In this document: piece after piece, positions 10,586 to 21,759 of the stretch
Layout of the letters: every line of letters starts with the position of its first letter
How positions within the stretch are numbered: the stretch's first letter is position 1
Source: Gracilaria domingensis
Lineage: Eukaryota > Rhodophyta > Florideophyceae > Gracilariales > Gracilariaceae
Direction: 5' to 3'
Assembly: GCA_022539475.1 (NCBI GenBank)
Contig: VCMS01000008.1
Coordinates: 310,001 to 374,000, forward strand
Length of the DNA stretch: 64,000 nucleotides
Program-made: the position numbers and the translations under genes
Notes under the pieces: model-generated
Seen by the model: only the letters and a program-made list of their open reading frames with translations
What the model was told of the DNA's origin: nothing
The model's database searches: none

Positions 10586-13277
10586 ACGATTTTGTAGTGC
10601 AACGCCCATCTATGAGAATGTGGGCTAGACTCAGCCATAGTTCTCGTTCATGGGTTTGCCTGGTACACACCAGTGTATGACTAGTCATAACTAGTGGTTG
10701 CCATCTAGGTGGCTCAGAAACGTGGGACATGGTGAAGCTAATGAGTGGTTGACCACTACACATGCGCGGTTGCCACAACTCATGGGTGTTTTAGTTAATA
10801 CTCTTTATTAATGTTAGGGAGCGTACAAATTACCGCGCTGGCGTCCCGGCCGTCGTGCATCGTAACGTTTACTAGTTACGGTGACTTCTTACTAAAATCT
10901 TGGATCTAGTTTTTATCGAATTTGGCCGTGAACAAAGCGGTATCGAAGACACTTTTAGTTGCAACGGTTTGGCAAGTAACCACGCGCCTCAGAAGACACC
11001 GAATTGTGGTAATGTTAACTACGTTTTTTGCATTTCGACCCTGAGCAATCAACCATTGGTTGTACGTCGTATCGTTGGGCTCTTTTTTTTAAAGGTTGCC
11101 ACACCTACGTGGATTCCCTTTTTTTCCTTTTTCTTTTTTTTGCCTTTAATGGTACCAAAGCTGTTGAGAAAAACACTTTAAAAACGTGGTTTGAATTTTT
11201 TGCCTAATTATCTACGCTTTGTCGTGACCTTGTGTCTTGGGTCTTACATTTGGCTAGTTGTGCTATTTTAGAAATATTTTGTTTGCTGGCTGTTTTTTGT
11301 AGAGGAAAATTCCGAATGTCTTTGTGGTGGTTTACTGCTTGCAAGCATTGCATTACAGTCTTATCACGACAAGTCTTTGGACACTGACGAAATCATGTTG
11401 CATCTAATTACACAGTGCAAATATGAGATATAAGGCATGTATAATTTTGATATAAGTCACGTAGAATGCCTAGAAACTGGATGAAATTTTGATATAGGTT
11501 TAGTATACATTTTTTTGCTAACATGATTTTATTTGCATGAGTCTCACGCAAGTCTGTGATATACTATGCATAAATTTATCGAGCATTTTTTAACCAATTC
11601 TGATACAGAAAATTTGAAAATATATTAATTTTGTACTGATCCTGTGTGACATCCGAAGGTCAGACTATCACAGCGATACATTACTCATATTGCAGTAGTG
11701 CATAACATCAAACCTATTTCATTACTGAATTCATTCAGTATCAGTCTCTTGCTTTGTTTGTATTGTAGGTTCGTCGTACAGGAATATACATTCTACATCT
11801 GTTCTATATCTCAGATTTTCACTGGGATTAGCTCTGAAACTAGAATGTATATGTCGCGATTGATGAGGCTCGTTTCAACAGTAGAAAAACTGAATGTACC
11901 CATCTGCTGGAAAGAACTAAGCGTTATCAAAGACCAACTTGAACTGCTCGCCAGAAATCACAAAGACGTTTCCACGATGATTAAACCCCTCCTTAACCGT
12001 AAGAAGACTGTCACAAACCTGGCGGAAGCCGTACGATTGCTACTAGCTGTTTAATAGAGCGCAGTGTAGCCAGTTCTGGCTTTTTGAAGGAGCAGCACGA
12101 CGATTTGGCACATGTAACCAATAAAGTAGGGTAATCACGTACAATCTTTGAGACCTTTATCCTGGGTAGAATGAGCGTTAGACTTCTAAAACAGCCAGAT
12201 GCTCTGATTTGCTGTCTGAAGTAGCGTTAACGATGTAGTACTGATGCGTTTGTTTTTTTTTCTTTCTGAATAAACGGAGACATCGAACTTCACAAATCCT
12301 TCAAGCTCTTCTCGTTGGTTTCCACGTTAGGGATGGGTTCGATGGTTGGGAGCTAGGCGTTGTTGATACAAGAGCGAGTTTTAGACCGAGGATCGTGCGT
12401 TTTTTTCTGTGTGGTGGCGATTTTTGTGCGTTGGTGCCCCTAACCTGAGACAAGACAAAAACGAGGGCGTTTTACCCGACCGGCCATCGGTCGGAGAGCT
12501 CTTTATTGTGTTGGTACGAGGACACAATATGCGTGATAACAAAAACATCAGTGTTTTAAAAAAAGGTTTTTTAAAGTCACATACTTGAGGCATGAATCTA
12601 TGGTAATACCCGACAATGAGGTTTTCGTATAAAGAAAATGCAGAAAAAATATTTTATAAAGGCTTCAAAACTATTAAAGGAATGATTAAAGCTGCATTTT
12701 TTAGTACTTGAAAAACTGTCATAAAATCAATCTTTTTAATTTTGACTTTTTTTGATAGTGTAGTTATTCAAGAAAACGAGATGATTTATTTCATCTGTAG
12801 GTGTTTTGTAGCGACCTGACGGTTCAAATTTGTTTAGAATGTTTGTTTTTCTTTTATATATAGTTTTTATTAAGAGAAACTTTGTCTGTTATTAAATTTC
12901 AAAAATTTCTACTTCAAATTAAGGAGTGAAAGTACTTAAAAGTAGATAGAAGTGTTTTACATGAAAGCGTATAGCTCAACATGGCACATTAACTTAAAGA
13001 TTTGTATTTCATCCAGCATAAAGAAGAAATACAGTTGTTACATCCGTAGTGAAGGAAGTTGTAAAGAAAAGTAATTATGTAGCTTTGCGTGTTTTACTTT
13101 GCGAAATTAACTTGTCAAAGCGCTTATTATATAGTTGTAGTACTAGTGGCTTGAATCTTGCTGTTACAACTCTTTTAAGTTTTGAAAATCTCCCTGGCGA
13201 GCTTCAAGAAGCAATAATAAAGCTTTATGAAGCTCGTCCGGATTATTATTGCTGACTTTGGCGTACATTTGCGCCTA
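10586..13277. other. AT-rich, nearly gene-free block
   Basis: Composition shifts to clearly AT-rich, with poly-T runs. I recognise no protein family. One short frame is listed separately (11845-12054). Another short ATG-less frame ends at 13255. A small palindrome (TATGACTAGTCATA) lies near 10675. The block may be degenerate element sequence or a true intergenic AT island. Confidence 0.5.
11845..12054 (+). CDS. Possible short protein, unrecognised
   Basis: A 69-residue frame with ATG at 11845. It is rich in leucine and lysine and predicted helical (STVEKLNVPICWKELSVIK). A polypyrimidine stretch with TTGTAG just upstream (near 11768) could be a splice acceptor, which would make this a last exon. 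No family recognised; it may be spurious. Confidence 0.2.
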   Translation: MYMSRLMRLVSTVEKLNVPICWKELSVIKDQLELLARNHKDVSTMIKPLLNRKKTVTNLAEAVRLLLAV

Positions 13278-13282
13278 CTTTA

Positions 13283-14691
13283 TGTGGAGGCGGTTCCAAG
13301 GGAGTGTCCCGCACTCCCTTGGACACGGCCAAAAGATTTTCTTATCTCCGGAGATTGCTCCGGAGATAAAATCACCCTCCACCCCTGAACTGCGCCCGTC
13401 GCCGCCCCCGTCTGCGCTCGCCGCCGTGCGTCTGCCGCCCCGACTGCACTCACTGCTACGCGCCGCGCGTCGCGGCGCGCGGCCGAAGATGATGAGGTCG
13501 GGCGCTTCGGCGCGGCGGCAAAGAGAAGGAGGCTGCGCGCCGCGTGCTGTGGCGCGCCAATGAGGATAATGAGGTTGCGCGCCGCACGATGCGGCGCGCA
13601 TAAGGAAGAGGACAATGAAGTCGCGCGCCGCGCGTTGCGGCGCGTCTGAAGACGATGAAGTCGCGCACCGCGCGCTTCGGCGCGCCTGAGGCAGAGGGCG
13701 ATGAGGTTGCGCGCCGTGCGCTGCCGCGTGCCTGAAACGGAAGATGGTACCACTGGCTCTGTACTGGTGTTGCGCCTCTCGCGCTGCTGTTCCTCTGCAT
13801 TGCTACGAAACTGCTTCAGAACCTAACGACATATCATCACTGACCAACCACCGACCTACATAACGAAGAGCCGTGCGCTGACATCATTACATGTTATGGA
13901 TGGTGAGCAGCACGAGGGTATTTAGGACTACACGGTGAGCAAGTTACAACTTAGGGTATACGAACCACAAGAATTGTAGATATAAACCCCCCGAGTTCGA
14001 GGCTTCGCAGCCAACCTAACTCGGGCAGACCACTTCCCCCTCGACGACCCCCCCCATCCTTGCCTCTCTCGCCTTTTTTCCTCCCTTTCCGTCGTCACCA
14101 ACCTTCTTTCCTTTGGCACTCCCATCTTCCCTCAGCGCAGTCTGCGCCTCCCTGCCACCAACCTTTCCCCCTACATTTCCTTATTCCCGGCGGCCCGGTC
14201 TCCCACCGTTCCCTACACAGTCGCCTTGTACTGCCCTCCATTGGGCTCGTCCGCACATTGCGATCATATCTACATCCCCGTTCCCCCGGACCGACTTGGG
14301 CAGTGGTACGCATTGCACTGGTTCCCTTCTTGTCGTCACCTCGCCTGGTTACTAGGTTTATGGTGGTATCGACGACAGGATCGAACGCCTTAGCCCTGCC
14401 TTTTCTACTGTTCCGCCGACAGCCTTGGTGTGTTGGTCTGTTGGCACTGCATTCTGTCGTTGTGTTGGCATTCGGCATCGAACGCCGAACCACACTCTCG
14501 TTTAATTACTCTCCCCGCTTCCTGTTAGCGGAGAGTTTCTGCTATCTTGGGGTTATCTTGTCTGCTCCTGCAGGCATCTGAGCTACGTTAACTTGTCGCC
14601 CCTTTTGGGCTGGTACTCTCGAGCATTTATTGTGTCGCTCTCCTTGGGTTTGTCACCACCCGCGTCGTTTCCCCCAAAAATGGCGTCCACA
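13283..14691 (+). repeat. 5' LTR
   Basis: 1,409 bp, TGTGGA...TCCACA. It contains a TATAAA box at 13981-13986, before a C-rich stretch, as expected for the U3 promoter. Between about 13455 and 13735 lies a ladder of GC-rich hairpins spaced about 45 bp apart. The last bases include the ATG of the gag-pol frame. Confidence 0.93.
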
Positions 14692-17600
14692 TGGTACTCT
14701 CGAGGAGGGCCTGGCTCTCCTGATTCTGGTGTGATTTCCTTCGATGGTTCTGCCGTCGACGTAAGGAAGTTTCTCTTTTACTTTGAGAATGTCGCTACCC
14801 CCAACGAAGAGGATAGTGTTCGGGCTATGAAGTTGCTCGGCTATCTTGAGGGTGAAGCGTTTGACTTCTACTATGACAACTATGCTGTTGATGGCTCTCT
14901 TTCGATTGAAGCAAAAGACTATCAGAAGGTGAAGCTTGCTTTGAACGAACGTTTCGGTGCAATCGAGGAACCGGCGGAGAGGATTCGCCGGGCAGTTTCG
15001 GCACGTTTAGATTACGTCGATCTGCTAGGGTCCCTGAAGAAGATGGACTCTTTCTTCGATCAAGCAGGTTTTAACTCGAAAGCTAAGTTCGGGTTACTAC
15101 GAAACGCTGTCATGGAGTTTGCAGATCTTGCGCAGTTTGTCATATTCCGTGGAGCAGATGACTATGAATCCTTGAAGGCCCTCGTTAAGGACTTTGTCGG
15201 CGGAAAGAAAGCTCTCGGATCGTATGGTACCCTCAACGCTTTCCCACCGGCAAAGCACATTCTTCAACGTGCTAAGAAGCCCGCTCGTCCAAGTCCGCTG
15301 GAGTCGAAAGTGGATCAGTTGGCTGACCAGATGGCACAGTTGCACCTCCTAGTGAAGAAGACTCAGAGCGCTGCGACTGCCGCCGGACGTCAGGATACGG
15401 AAAAAGTTTGTTCGTATTGCAGCCAACCCGGTCTCTTTGCGGCACGTTGTGAGCTTAATCCACATCGAGGCACACGATGTGGTAATTGTGGCAAGTTAGG
15501 TCACTCTACAGCTACGTGCTGGAGGAAGAATAACACCGATGTTGTGCGAAAAGTTGCATTTAAAGGTGTGAAATCCGAATCAGAGAGAGAGAAGTTGCTG
15601 AGTGAGAAACGAGGTTCCCAGAACACAGGCGAGAACCAAGTCTCAGTTGTGATTGCTGACCCTTCAGATGATGAAGATCCCGTTACTACCGCAAAAAGAG
15701 ACGCGGAAGGGGAGCCTCTGCCCAAGCAACCGCGAACTGGCCCTCTCTCAGGGATTTCTCCTGTAATGTTTCCCGACTCCCATACTACCAGGACTGCCTC
15801 TCAGCAAGCCAAAAACCCTCCCAAGAAGTCGACAAGAACTAGGAAGGGCACTGGGAAGAAGTCTAAAGGGAAGTCCCGGAGAGTGAAGATCCAGGAACAC
15901 GTTGGGAAATATAACATTTACGAAGAATTGGCGACAGCCCCTTCTGGCATCACTTTTGGTCAATTAGTACGCGGCGATGCGGACGAGGCCAAGAAAGACA
16001 TTCGACTAATTCTCTCGAGAGGTCTCTCGTCAAGGCGTGTCAGTTACGCTCATACTCATTCACTCCCTCAAACTCTCAAAGTGGTGAATGTCACTGTCTA
16101 TGGCACTAGTTCCCAGGAGTTGCTGGACTCCGGTGCTATCCCTAATCTTATGTCTATTGCGTTATGCAAGCGGTTATCGTTGGAGATGAAACCGTCGAGT
16201 AGGAGGATTTTCGTTGCAGACGGGACCAAATCCTTAGTTCGCGGAAGCCTGCACGATGTTCCCCTCGAGTTTGGTTCTCTCCGTGTCCCGTTGGATTTCC
16301 TGGTGGTTGAGAAGCCTCCCTTCAATGTGATTGTTGGCTGCCCTGCTCTTGAGTCACTCCAAGCCTGCTTGGACCTGGGTACTCAGCAAGTTTCTATGCA
16401 ATTTGACGGCGCATCTGTTGTTTTGCATCTCGATTACCATCGCCCTGGTGTAGTGTTTGACGAAGAGGGTGAACACAACGACAGTGAGGATTTCACTTCC
16501 GCTTCGGAGTCGTTCTTCTCTGAGAGTTCAGAGAGCGACTGCGAAGGATACGCGATCGCTTTCTCGAAGGGCAAAGTTGACACGTCAGTATATGCATTGA
16601 ACACTATGAATGAAGAACAAAACTCCTTACAACCACCCGAAGAAGAATCCACGAATGGGCCGGAGGATATTGGTGCTACGAGTCTCGGTCAGGAAAGCCC
16701 CTCCCCTGCTGATCCTCAGGATTTGGAGGAAGGCATTAGGCAATTGCGTGTGAATGATGTTGAACCGGAACCTGCGGAAGCAAATAGAGAATTTGAGAAC
16801 GATGAAGAATCGGAGGAAAGCGCAGACGACGACGACTCTGAAGGGTCTCCATCGGATGGAGGGCATGAACGCGATCTCGTTGTTCCAGTCAGGGATGACG
16901 TTGTTCTTCTACGAGCCGTAGATGTGAGACGACAGCCTGATTATCTTATCTTTCGCGTCTACCGTCGTTATCCTCAGACACCGGACAGAGAACAACTTCA
17001 TCCACACACCTCTGAACTCCCGTACGGAGAAATGGGTGTCCTGGAGCTGAATAACGGTTCCGAACCAGTGGTTCGTTTCGGAGTAGGCTGGCCTATACCC
17101 ACACCGGCTGATGAAGAACCCCTCGCGGTTCCATCGCAAAGTGAAGCCCATGAAGACCATGTGATGGTTATAAGTCTTGACAACAATAACGATGAGGCCG
17201 ATAACCAGCTGAGCGGTTTAGCTGAGCGGAATGACGATCAACGCCGATCGGTCTATCACATCCCAAATCCCTCGTCTTTTCAGAGTTCCACGACAGACAC
17301 TAGCCTTCAACCACCTGATCCTCCCCTTTTGTCATCTGGCAATGATGGAGAAGATGAAGAGAGGAACTCTGGAAGGGACGACGAAAAAGATGAAGATTAT
17401 GTAGAAGTAGAAGCAGGAGTTCATGAAGCAGAAGTAGAAGTAGAAGAGGAAGTGGTGAATAATGGAAATGAAGATGATCATGAAGAAGATGAAGATGGTT
17501 CCTCACCAGAAGAAGTCGAGCTGTCTGGTACCCCTCTCTACCGCGACCCTGTCCTCACCATCCCGATTACGGACGAGGTCACTTTGCTACCACCTGAAGA

Positions 17601-20600
17601 AGGGGAACTTATCAGCGACTTTCTTTTGGTTCGTGTCCAGATTCGGTACCCTGTACCCACTCCAGCGAACCCCCCTCACCTCGGCGTGCACAACATGCCT
17701 TTTGGTCGTACCGGGCTACTGGAGGAGGATGACGACGGCCGTTACGTGATTGATTTCGAGGAAGAGCTTCCTCAAGAAGAGTTGTCGACGCAGGTCCCCC
17801 CACCACCTGTTAGAGGGTTGGAAGATCAACCCGACCCCTCGCAAACAGAGCCGCGTACAACTGGTTCTGGTGGAGGAAAATCTAGTTCACGTGATAGTGA
17901 GCCGACGGTTGCGTGTCCTGCTCCTGGGATCGATTACTCCCTGTTAGATCCGGTCGCAATTGATGGCACGGGTCGTATACTGGATCGAAGAGATTACCCT
18001 CCTGACACGAGTCACGAAGAAGTCATCCTCAAAAGGCTTTCACACTTGCCCAGCGGGGAGCAACAGGAACTACTTCGTGTTTTACTTGACCTTGGGGTGG
18101 TCGCCTGGTCTTTGTACGATCTTAGACCGGCAGGTGTACCAGTCAAGCATGAATTCTCACTGACGACCCAGATCCCGATACACTCAAGAGTTCGTAGGCT
18201 TCCGCCGCGACATGACGAAGTCGTCAAGAAGGAACTCGGTAAAATGCTTGACGCTGGAATAATCAAACCTTTTACATCGGCATGGTCCTTTCCGATCGTC
18301 ATTGCGACCAAAAAGGATGGCAAGCCAAGGTTCTGTGTGGACTATCGAGCTCTGAACCGAGTTATGAAAGCGGACAGATGGCCCTTACCTTATATTGAAC
18401 AAATCTTTGATGACTTAGGCGGCTGTTCGTTTTTCACTACGCTTGACCTTTTCTCTGGGTACTGGCAGATTAGAATGTCACCTCGGTGTAAGGAGATGAC
18501 CACCTTCGTTTGCCGTCAAGGAACCTATCAGTTCGAGGTCATGCCGTTCGGCTTGATGAACGCCCCCTCAACATTCCAAAGAATGATAGACTCTATCCTC
18601 AACAAGTATCCGTTTGTAAAGGTCTATCTGGACGACGTGGTTATCTATTCAAAAACCTTAGAGGATCACGTCGAGCACATCAAGTTAGTACTAAGGACAA
18701 TTGCCTCCCATGGGTTGAAGCTGAAGATCTCTAAGTGCGACTTTGCCCATCCCAAGATTGAACTGCTCGGACATGTTGTCGACAAGAGCGGAGTTGCAGT
18801 GGACGGGAAGAAAATAGAGGCCATCAAGGCGGCTCCGATCCCTAAGACAACCACTGAACTGAGGAGCTTTCTTGGGCTTGCTGGCTACTACCGCCGGTTT
18901 ATCACACACTTTGCCAAAACTTCGGCAGTTCTCCATGCAGCAACGTCCGGAAATCGGAAATTAGTGTTCAACAATGAAATGGTTGAAGCCTTCAAAGACC
19001 TGAAAGAGAAGCTAACCAGTCCTCCAGTGTTGGCCTTTCCCGACTTCGACAATCCGTTTCGGGTCGAAACCGATGCTTCTTCATTTGCGTTGGGCGCCGT
19101 TCTCGCTCAGAAGAAATCTGATGGCATGTTTCACCCAATTCAGTATGCCAGCCGGACTATGACTGCAGCTGAAAGGAACTATGCGGTCTGTGAGCAGGAG
19201 GCGGTTGCTGTCATCTTCGCGTTCAAGAAATTTCGACTATACCTTCTTGGATCAAAGCCATTTCAATTGATTACAGATCATCAAGCGCTGAAGTATGCGT
19301 TTCAGAAGAAGGATGTACATGGGCGATTGGCCAGGTGGCTCGATTTCCTAGCTGAATACGAGTTCGAGGTTGTTTACCGCTCTGGGGATAAGAATTGTGC
19401 TGCTGATTATCTTTCTCGCTACTCCACGATAAGGGAGCACTCTGCTCTGGAGGCGGCGACTACTGTTTCTTCCCCTCCATGCGGAGCTTTTTCAGGCCTC
19501 GAACCTTATTATGCAAATATTGGTCGATATCTGACCGACCTTCCGGTCGATGAGCCCAACTCGAGCCTCAGAGGGGCGATCAAAAGGAATTCTAAGAAGT
19601 TTATGGTATGGAATGGGCAGTTGTATCGTAGAATGGGGTCCGGGTTACGACTCCTTTCTAAAGTCAATGAAAGGCATAAACTCTTGAAAACATTTCATGA
19701 CGATGTGGGGCACTGGGATGTCAGGGCGACCAGAAGGCACGTCATTGATCGATTCTGGTGGCCCAATATTGACTCTGATGTCACAAACTACGTCAAGAGT
19801 TGTGATGGCTGCCAGTTCATGGGGTCTTTTCTTGCTTACCGAGCGGGGCAACGAGCCCCGCTGACGGATATCTTCCACACTTTTTCAATTGATTTCGCCG
19901 GACCCCTCAGGGTGACGAGGAACGGAAGCCGATTCCTGCTTATTGGGGTCGAGCACCTCACGGGATGGCCGATCGCAGTAGCAACTCGAACATATACTGC
20001 AGTCGACGTAGTCAACTTTATTAGAAGGGAGATCGTCACACCCTTCGGCTACCCCCACACGATTGTCTCCGATAACGCTACCTCCTTTCTCGCGTCAAGT
20101 GTCCAAGCTTATCTAATGCGTCATGATATCACTCTCAAACCGGTGCTCGCATATGCACCTATGTCTAATGGACGCGCAGAAAGAATGGTAGGGACGATCA
20201 AGAGGGCGATCGCGAAAACGATTCATGATCAGAACTCTGATTGGGATGAAGTACTCCCGGAGGTTCTCTATGGTTATCGCACTCGACAAATGGCCGAAGG
20301 ATATTCTCCATTTCAGCTCATGTATGGAGTACGGCCCCGAATGCATCCATCAGATCCTCCTTCCCTGATAGCCACGCCGTCACTTGATCATCGTGGGGTG
20401 GAACTACAAGCCTCCACTCTTGGGAGGGCCACAAGGGTATTGCAGCAGCCTCACCGTCAAGACGATGAGCGCCGTGGACATTGGTTCGCTGTCGGAGACC
20501 AGGTACTGGTAATGCGTGGCGAAGCCCTTAATCCTTCGGTGAAATGGCCATCATTCAAATCAAAGTTTTATGGACCATGCCACGTCGTTCGGGCTAATCA

Positions 20601-21711
20601 TCCTCGGTACATGTTGGTTTCTCCACACCGACGTATGTCAAGAAAAGGCATTCATGCGAGACGCTTAAGACCTTACCGTCCTAGACCAAGGCGTCTGATC
20701 CCTAGAACAGTACGACATGAAAGAAAAAATCACCCCGAAGCGGCATGCCCGGTCGTGCTACAAGAGGGTCCAAACCCAACCAGACCCCCTGCTGATTATC
20801 TGAGGATAATTGTGGCTGGATGGAGACTCTCCGAATGGCTTTCCCCTGTCAGCACGAGTACGATCAATCTACAGAAGGTGGCATGGAACCTATTACATGT
20901 TTACCTTGGGACTTTCAAACGACATGGACCCTACATAACCGAGGGTCTTCTTACTAAGCTGGTCTCATTGACAGGAAGGGTGAACCCTTTCATTATACCG
21001 CTTGTGGGTCAGCAGTTTGTCTTTTACTACTATCACTTTGCAGTGGCTCGCTATGGACATCTTCCCCCCCGAGACCTTACGGAGTGGAGGTGTCAAGCTT
21101 CCTGCAGCGGATTGAAGCTGGAGAGGCTTTCGAGATCGATCTGGCATATGATCAAGATCGCGGTGACGTACCTCCTCCGCTCCAGATTGAGGAAACCACC
21201 CCCAATAACGCCCGCTCTTCTTGCAATGCCGATAATTGTTGACTACGAAGTCTACAACCAGGATGTGAACTACTTGGAGATGGAAATCGGTGGGCGTACA
21301 CTTGAGAACTGGCTCTCCCCACTAGATTGTGAGGACTGGGAGAAGCATTGTATTGTCTGGAATTGTTTTCACCTCTGCTTGAGCATCCACTTAATCTACG
21401 GCCAATACTTTACGCAATATGCACACGTAATGTTGGGTAGACTGGCCAGAAGATTACATTCGCAGATGAACAGGCTTGGCGCGGATAGGACGATATTCTT
21501 TCTCTATCACTACGTCATTGGGAAGTACGGACATCTACCACCCGCAGCCACACATGAAGAACAAGTTGAAGAGTATATACGTCGTATTGAACGACATGAA
21601 GACTTCTCTGTGGAGTTTCAACCGGATCCTGAGTACCCAGAACCTTCGTATCCTTTCAGGTATACGACCGAAGAAGTCTCCCGGGACAGACCGATTATTC
21701 CGCTTTCATAG
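14680..21711 (+). CDS. Ty3/gypsy gag-pol polyprotein
   Basis: Single frame, 2,343 residues from the ATG at 14680. Parts in order: a gag-like region (residues 1-240), zinc knuckles at about 244-281 (CSYCSQPG... and CGNCGKLGHSTATC), a retropepsin-like site near 480 (LLDSGA), a long acidic linker at about 600-1090, reverse transcriptase (RFCVDYRAL, VYLDDVVIYSK), RNase H (FRVETDASSFALGAV), integrase with its H2C2 zinc finger and core (SIDFAGPL), then an unusual C-terminal extension of about 300 residues. Gag and pol share one frame, so no frameshift is needed. It differs from most Ty3 elements by the acidic linker and C-terminal extension, each containing an internal duplication. The coding region looks whole. 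For other family members host restriction is usual; nothing here shows whether it is expressed. Confidence 0.93.
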   Translation: MASTWYSRGGPGSPDSGVISFDGSAVDVRKFLFYFENVATPNEEDSVRAMKLLGYLEGEAFDFYYDNYAVDGSLSIEAKDYQKVKLALNERFGAIEEPAERIRRAVSARLDYVDLLGSLKKMDSFFDQAGFNSKAKFGLLRNAVMEFADLAQFVIFRGADDYESLKALVKDFVGGKKALGSYGTLNAFPPAKHILQRAKKPARPSPLESKVDQLADQMAQLHLLVKKTQSAATAAGRQDTEKVCSYCSQPGLFAARCELNPHRGTRCGNCGKLGHSTATCWRKNNTDVVRKVAFKGVKSESEREKLLSEKRGSQNTGENQVSVVIADPSDDEDPVTTAKRDAEGEPLPKQPRTGPLSGISPVMFPDSHTTRTASQQAKNPPKKSTRTRKGTGKKSKGKSRRVKIQEHVGKYNIYEELATAPSGITFGQLVRGDADEAKKDIRLILSRGLSSRRVSYAHTHSLPQTLKVVNVTVYGTSSQELLDSGAIPNLMSIALCKRLSLEMKPSSRRIFVADGTKSLVRGSLHDVPLEFGSLRVPLDFLVVEKPPFNVIVGCPALESLQACLDLGTQQVSMQFDGASVVLHLDYHRPGVVFDEEGEHNDSEDFTSASESFFSESSESDCEGYAIAFSKGKVDTSVYALNTMNEEQNSLQPPEEESTNGPEDIGATSLGQESPSPADPQDLEEGIRQLRVNDVEPEPAEANREFENDEESEESADDDDSEGSPSDGGHERDLVVPVRDDVVLLRAVDVRRQPDYLIFRVYRRYPQTPDREQLHPHTSELPYGEMGVLELNNGSEPVVRFGVGWPIPTPADEEPLAVPSQSEAHEDHVMVISLDNNNDEADNQLSGLAERNDDQRRSVYHIPNPSSFQSSTTDTSLQPPDPPLLSSGNDGEDEERNSGRDDEKDEDYVEVEAGVHEAEVEVEEEVVNNGNEDDHEEDEDGSSPEEVELSGTPLYRDPVLTIPITDEVTLLPPEEGELISDFLLVRVQIRYPVPTPANPPHLGVHNMPFGRTGLLEEDDDGRYVIDFEEELPQEELSTQVPPPPVRGLEDQPDPSQTEPRTTGSGGGKSSSRDSEPTVACPAPGIDYSLLDPVAIDGTGRILDRRDYPPDTSHEEVILKRLSHLPSGEQQELLRVLLDLGVVAWSLYDLRPAGVPVKHEFSLTTQIPIHSRVRRLPPRHDEVVKKELGKMLDAGIIKPFTSAWSFPIVIATKKDGKPRFCVDYRALNRVMKADRWPLPYIEQIFDDLGGCSFFTTLDLFSGYWQIRMSPRCKEMTTFVCRQGTYQFEVMPFGLMNAPSTFQRMIDSILNKYPFVKVYLDDVVIYSKTLEDHVEHIKLVLRTIASHGLKLKISKCDFAHPKIELLGHVVDKSGVAVDGKKIEAIKAAPIPKTTTELRSFLGLAGYYRRFITHFAKTSAVLHAATSGNRKLVFNNEMVEAFKDLKEKLTSPPVLAFPDFDNPFRVETDASSFALGAVLAQKKSDGMFHPIQYASRTMTAAERNYAVCEQEAVAVIFAFKKFRLYLLGSKPFQLITDHQALKYAFQKKDVHGRLARWLDFLAEYEFEVVYRSGDKNCAADYLSRYSTIREHSALEAATTVSSPPCGAFSGLEPYYANIGRYLTDLPVDEPNSSLRGAIKRNSKKFMVWNGQLYRRMGSGLRLLSKVNERHKLLKTFHDDVGHWDVRATRRHVIDRFWWPNIDSDVTNYVKSCDGCQFMGSFLAYRAGQRAPLTDIFHTFSIDFAGPLRVTRNGSRFLLIGVEHLTGWPIAVATRTYTAVDVVNFIRREIVTPFGYPHTIVSDNATSFLASSVQAYLMRHDITLKPVLAYAPMSNGRAERMVGTIKRAIAKTIHDQNSDWDEVLPEVLYGYRTRQMAEGYSPFQLMYGVRPRMHPSDPPSLIATPSLDHRGVELQASTLGRATRVLQQPHRQDDERRGHWFAVGDQVLVMRGEALNPSVKWPSFKSKFYGPCHVVRANHPRYMLVSPHRRMSRKGIHARRLRPYRPRPRRLIPRTVRHERKNHPEAACPVVLQEGPNPTRPPADYLRIIVAGWRLSEWLSPVSTSTINLQKVAWNLLHVYLGTFKRHGPYITEGLLTKLVSLTGRVNPFIIPLVGQQFVFYYYHFAVARYGHLPPRDLTEWRCQASCSGLKLERLSRSIWHMIKIAVTYLLRSRLRKPPPITPALLAMPIIVDYEVYNQDVNYLEMEIGGRTLENWLSPLDCEDWEKHCIVWNCFHLCLSIHLIYGQYFTQYAHVMLGRLARRLHSQMNRLGADRTIFFLYHYVIGKYGHLPPAATHEEQVEEYIRRIERHEDFSVEFQPDPEYPEPSYPFRYTTEEVSRDRPIIPLS

Positions 21712-21759
21712 GTTACATTCTTGGTCGCCAAGGCGTAACGACCGCTGAGTGGGGAAGTT

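Noticed and set aside
13990-14030. tRNA-like B box (GAGTTCGAGGC)
   Set aside because: It lies inside the LTR, repeats in both LTRs, and no cloverleaf or A box is found around it.
13283-14691. Reverse-strand protein genes in the LTR (up to 157 codons)
   Set aside because: They are translations of the GC hairpin ladder, present in both LTRs, and without any known domain.
14603-14702. Tf1-type self-priming, from the repeated 12-mer in the LTR and after it
   Set aside because: The two copies have the same orientation, while self-priming needs complementary copies.
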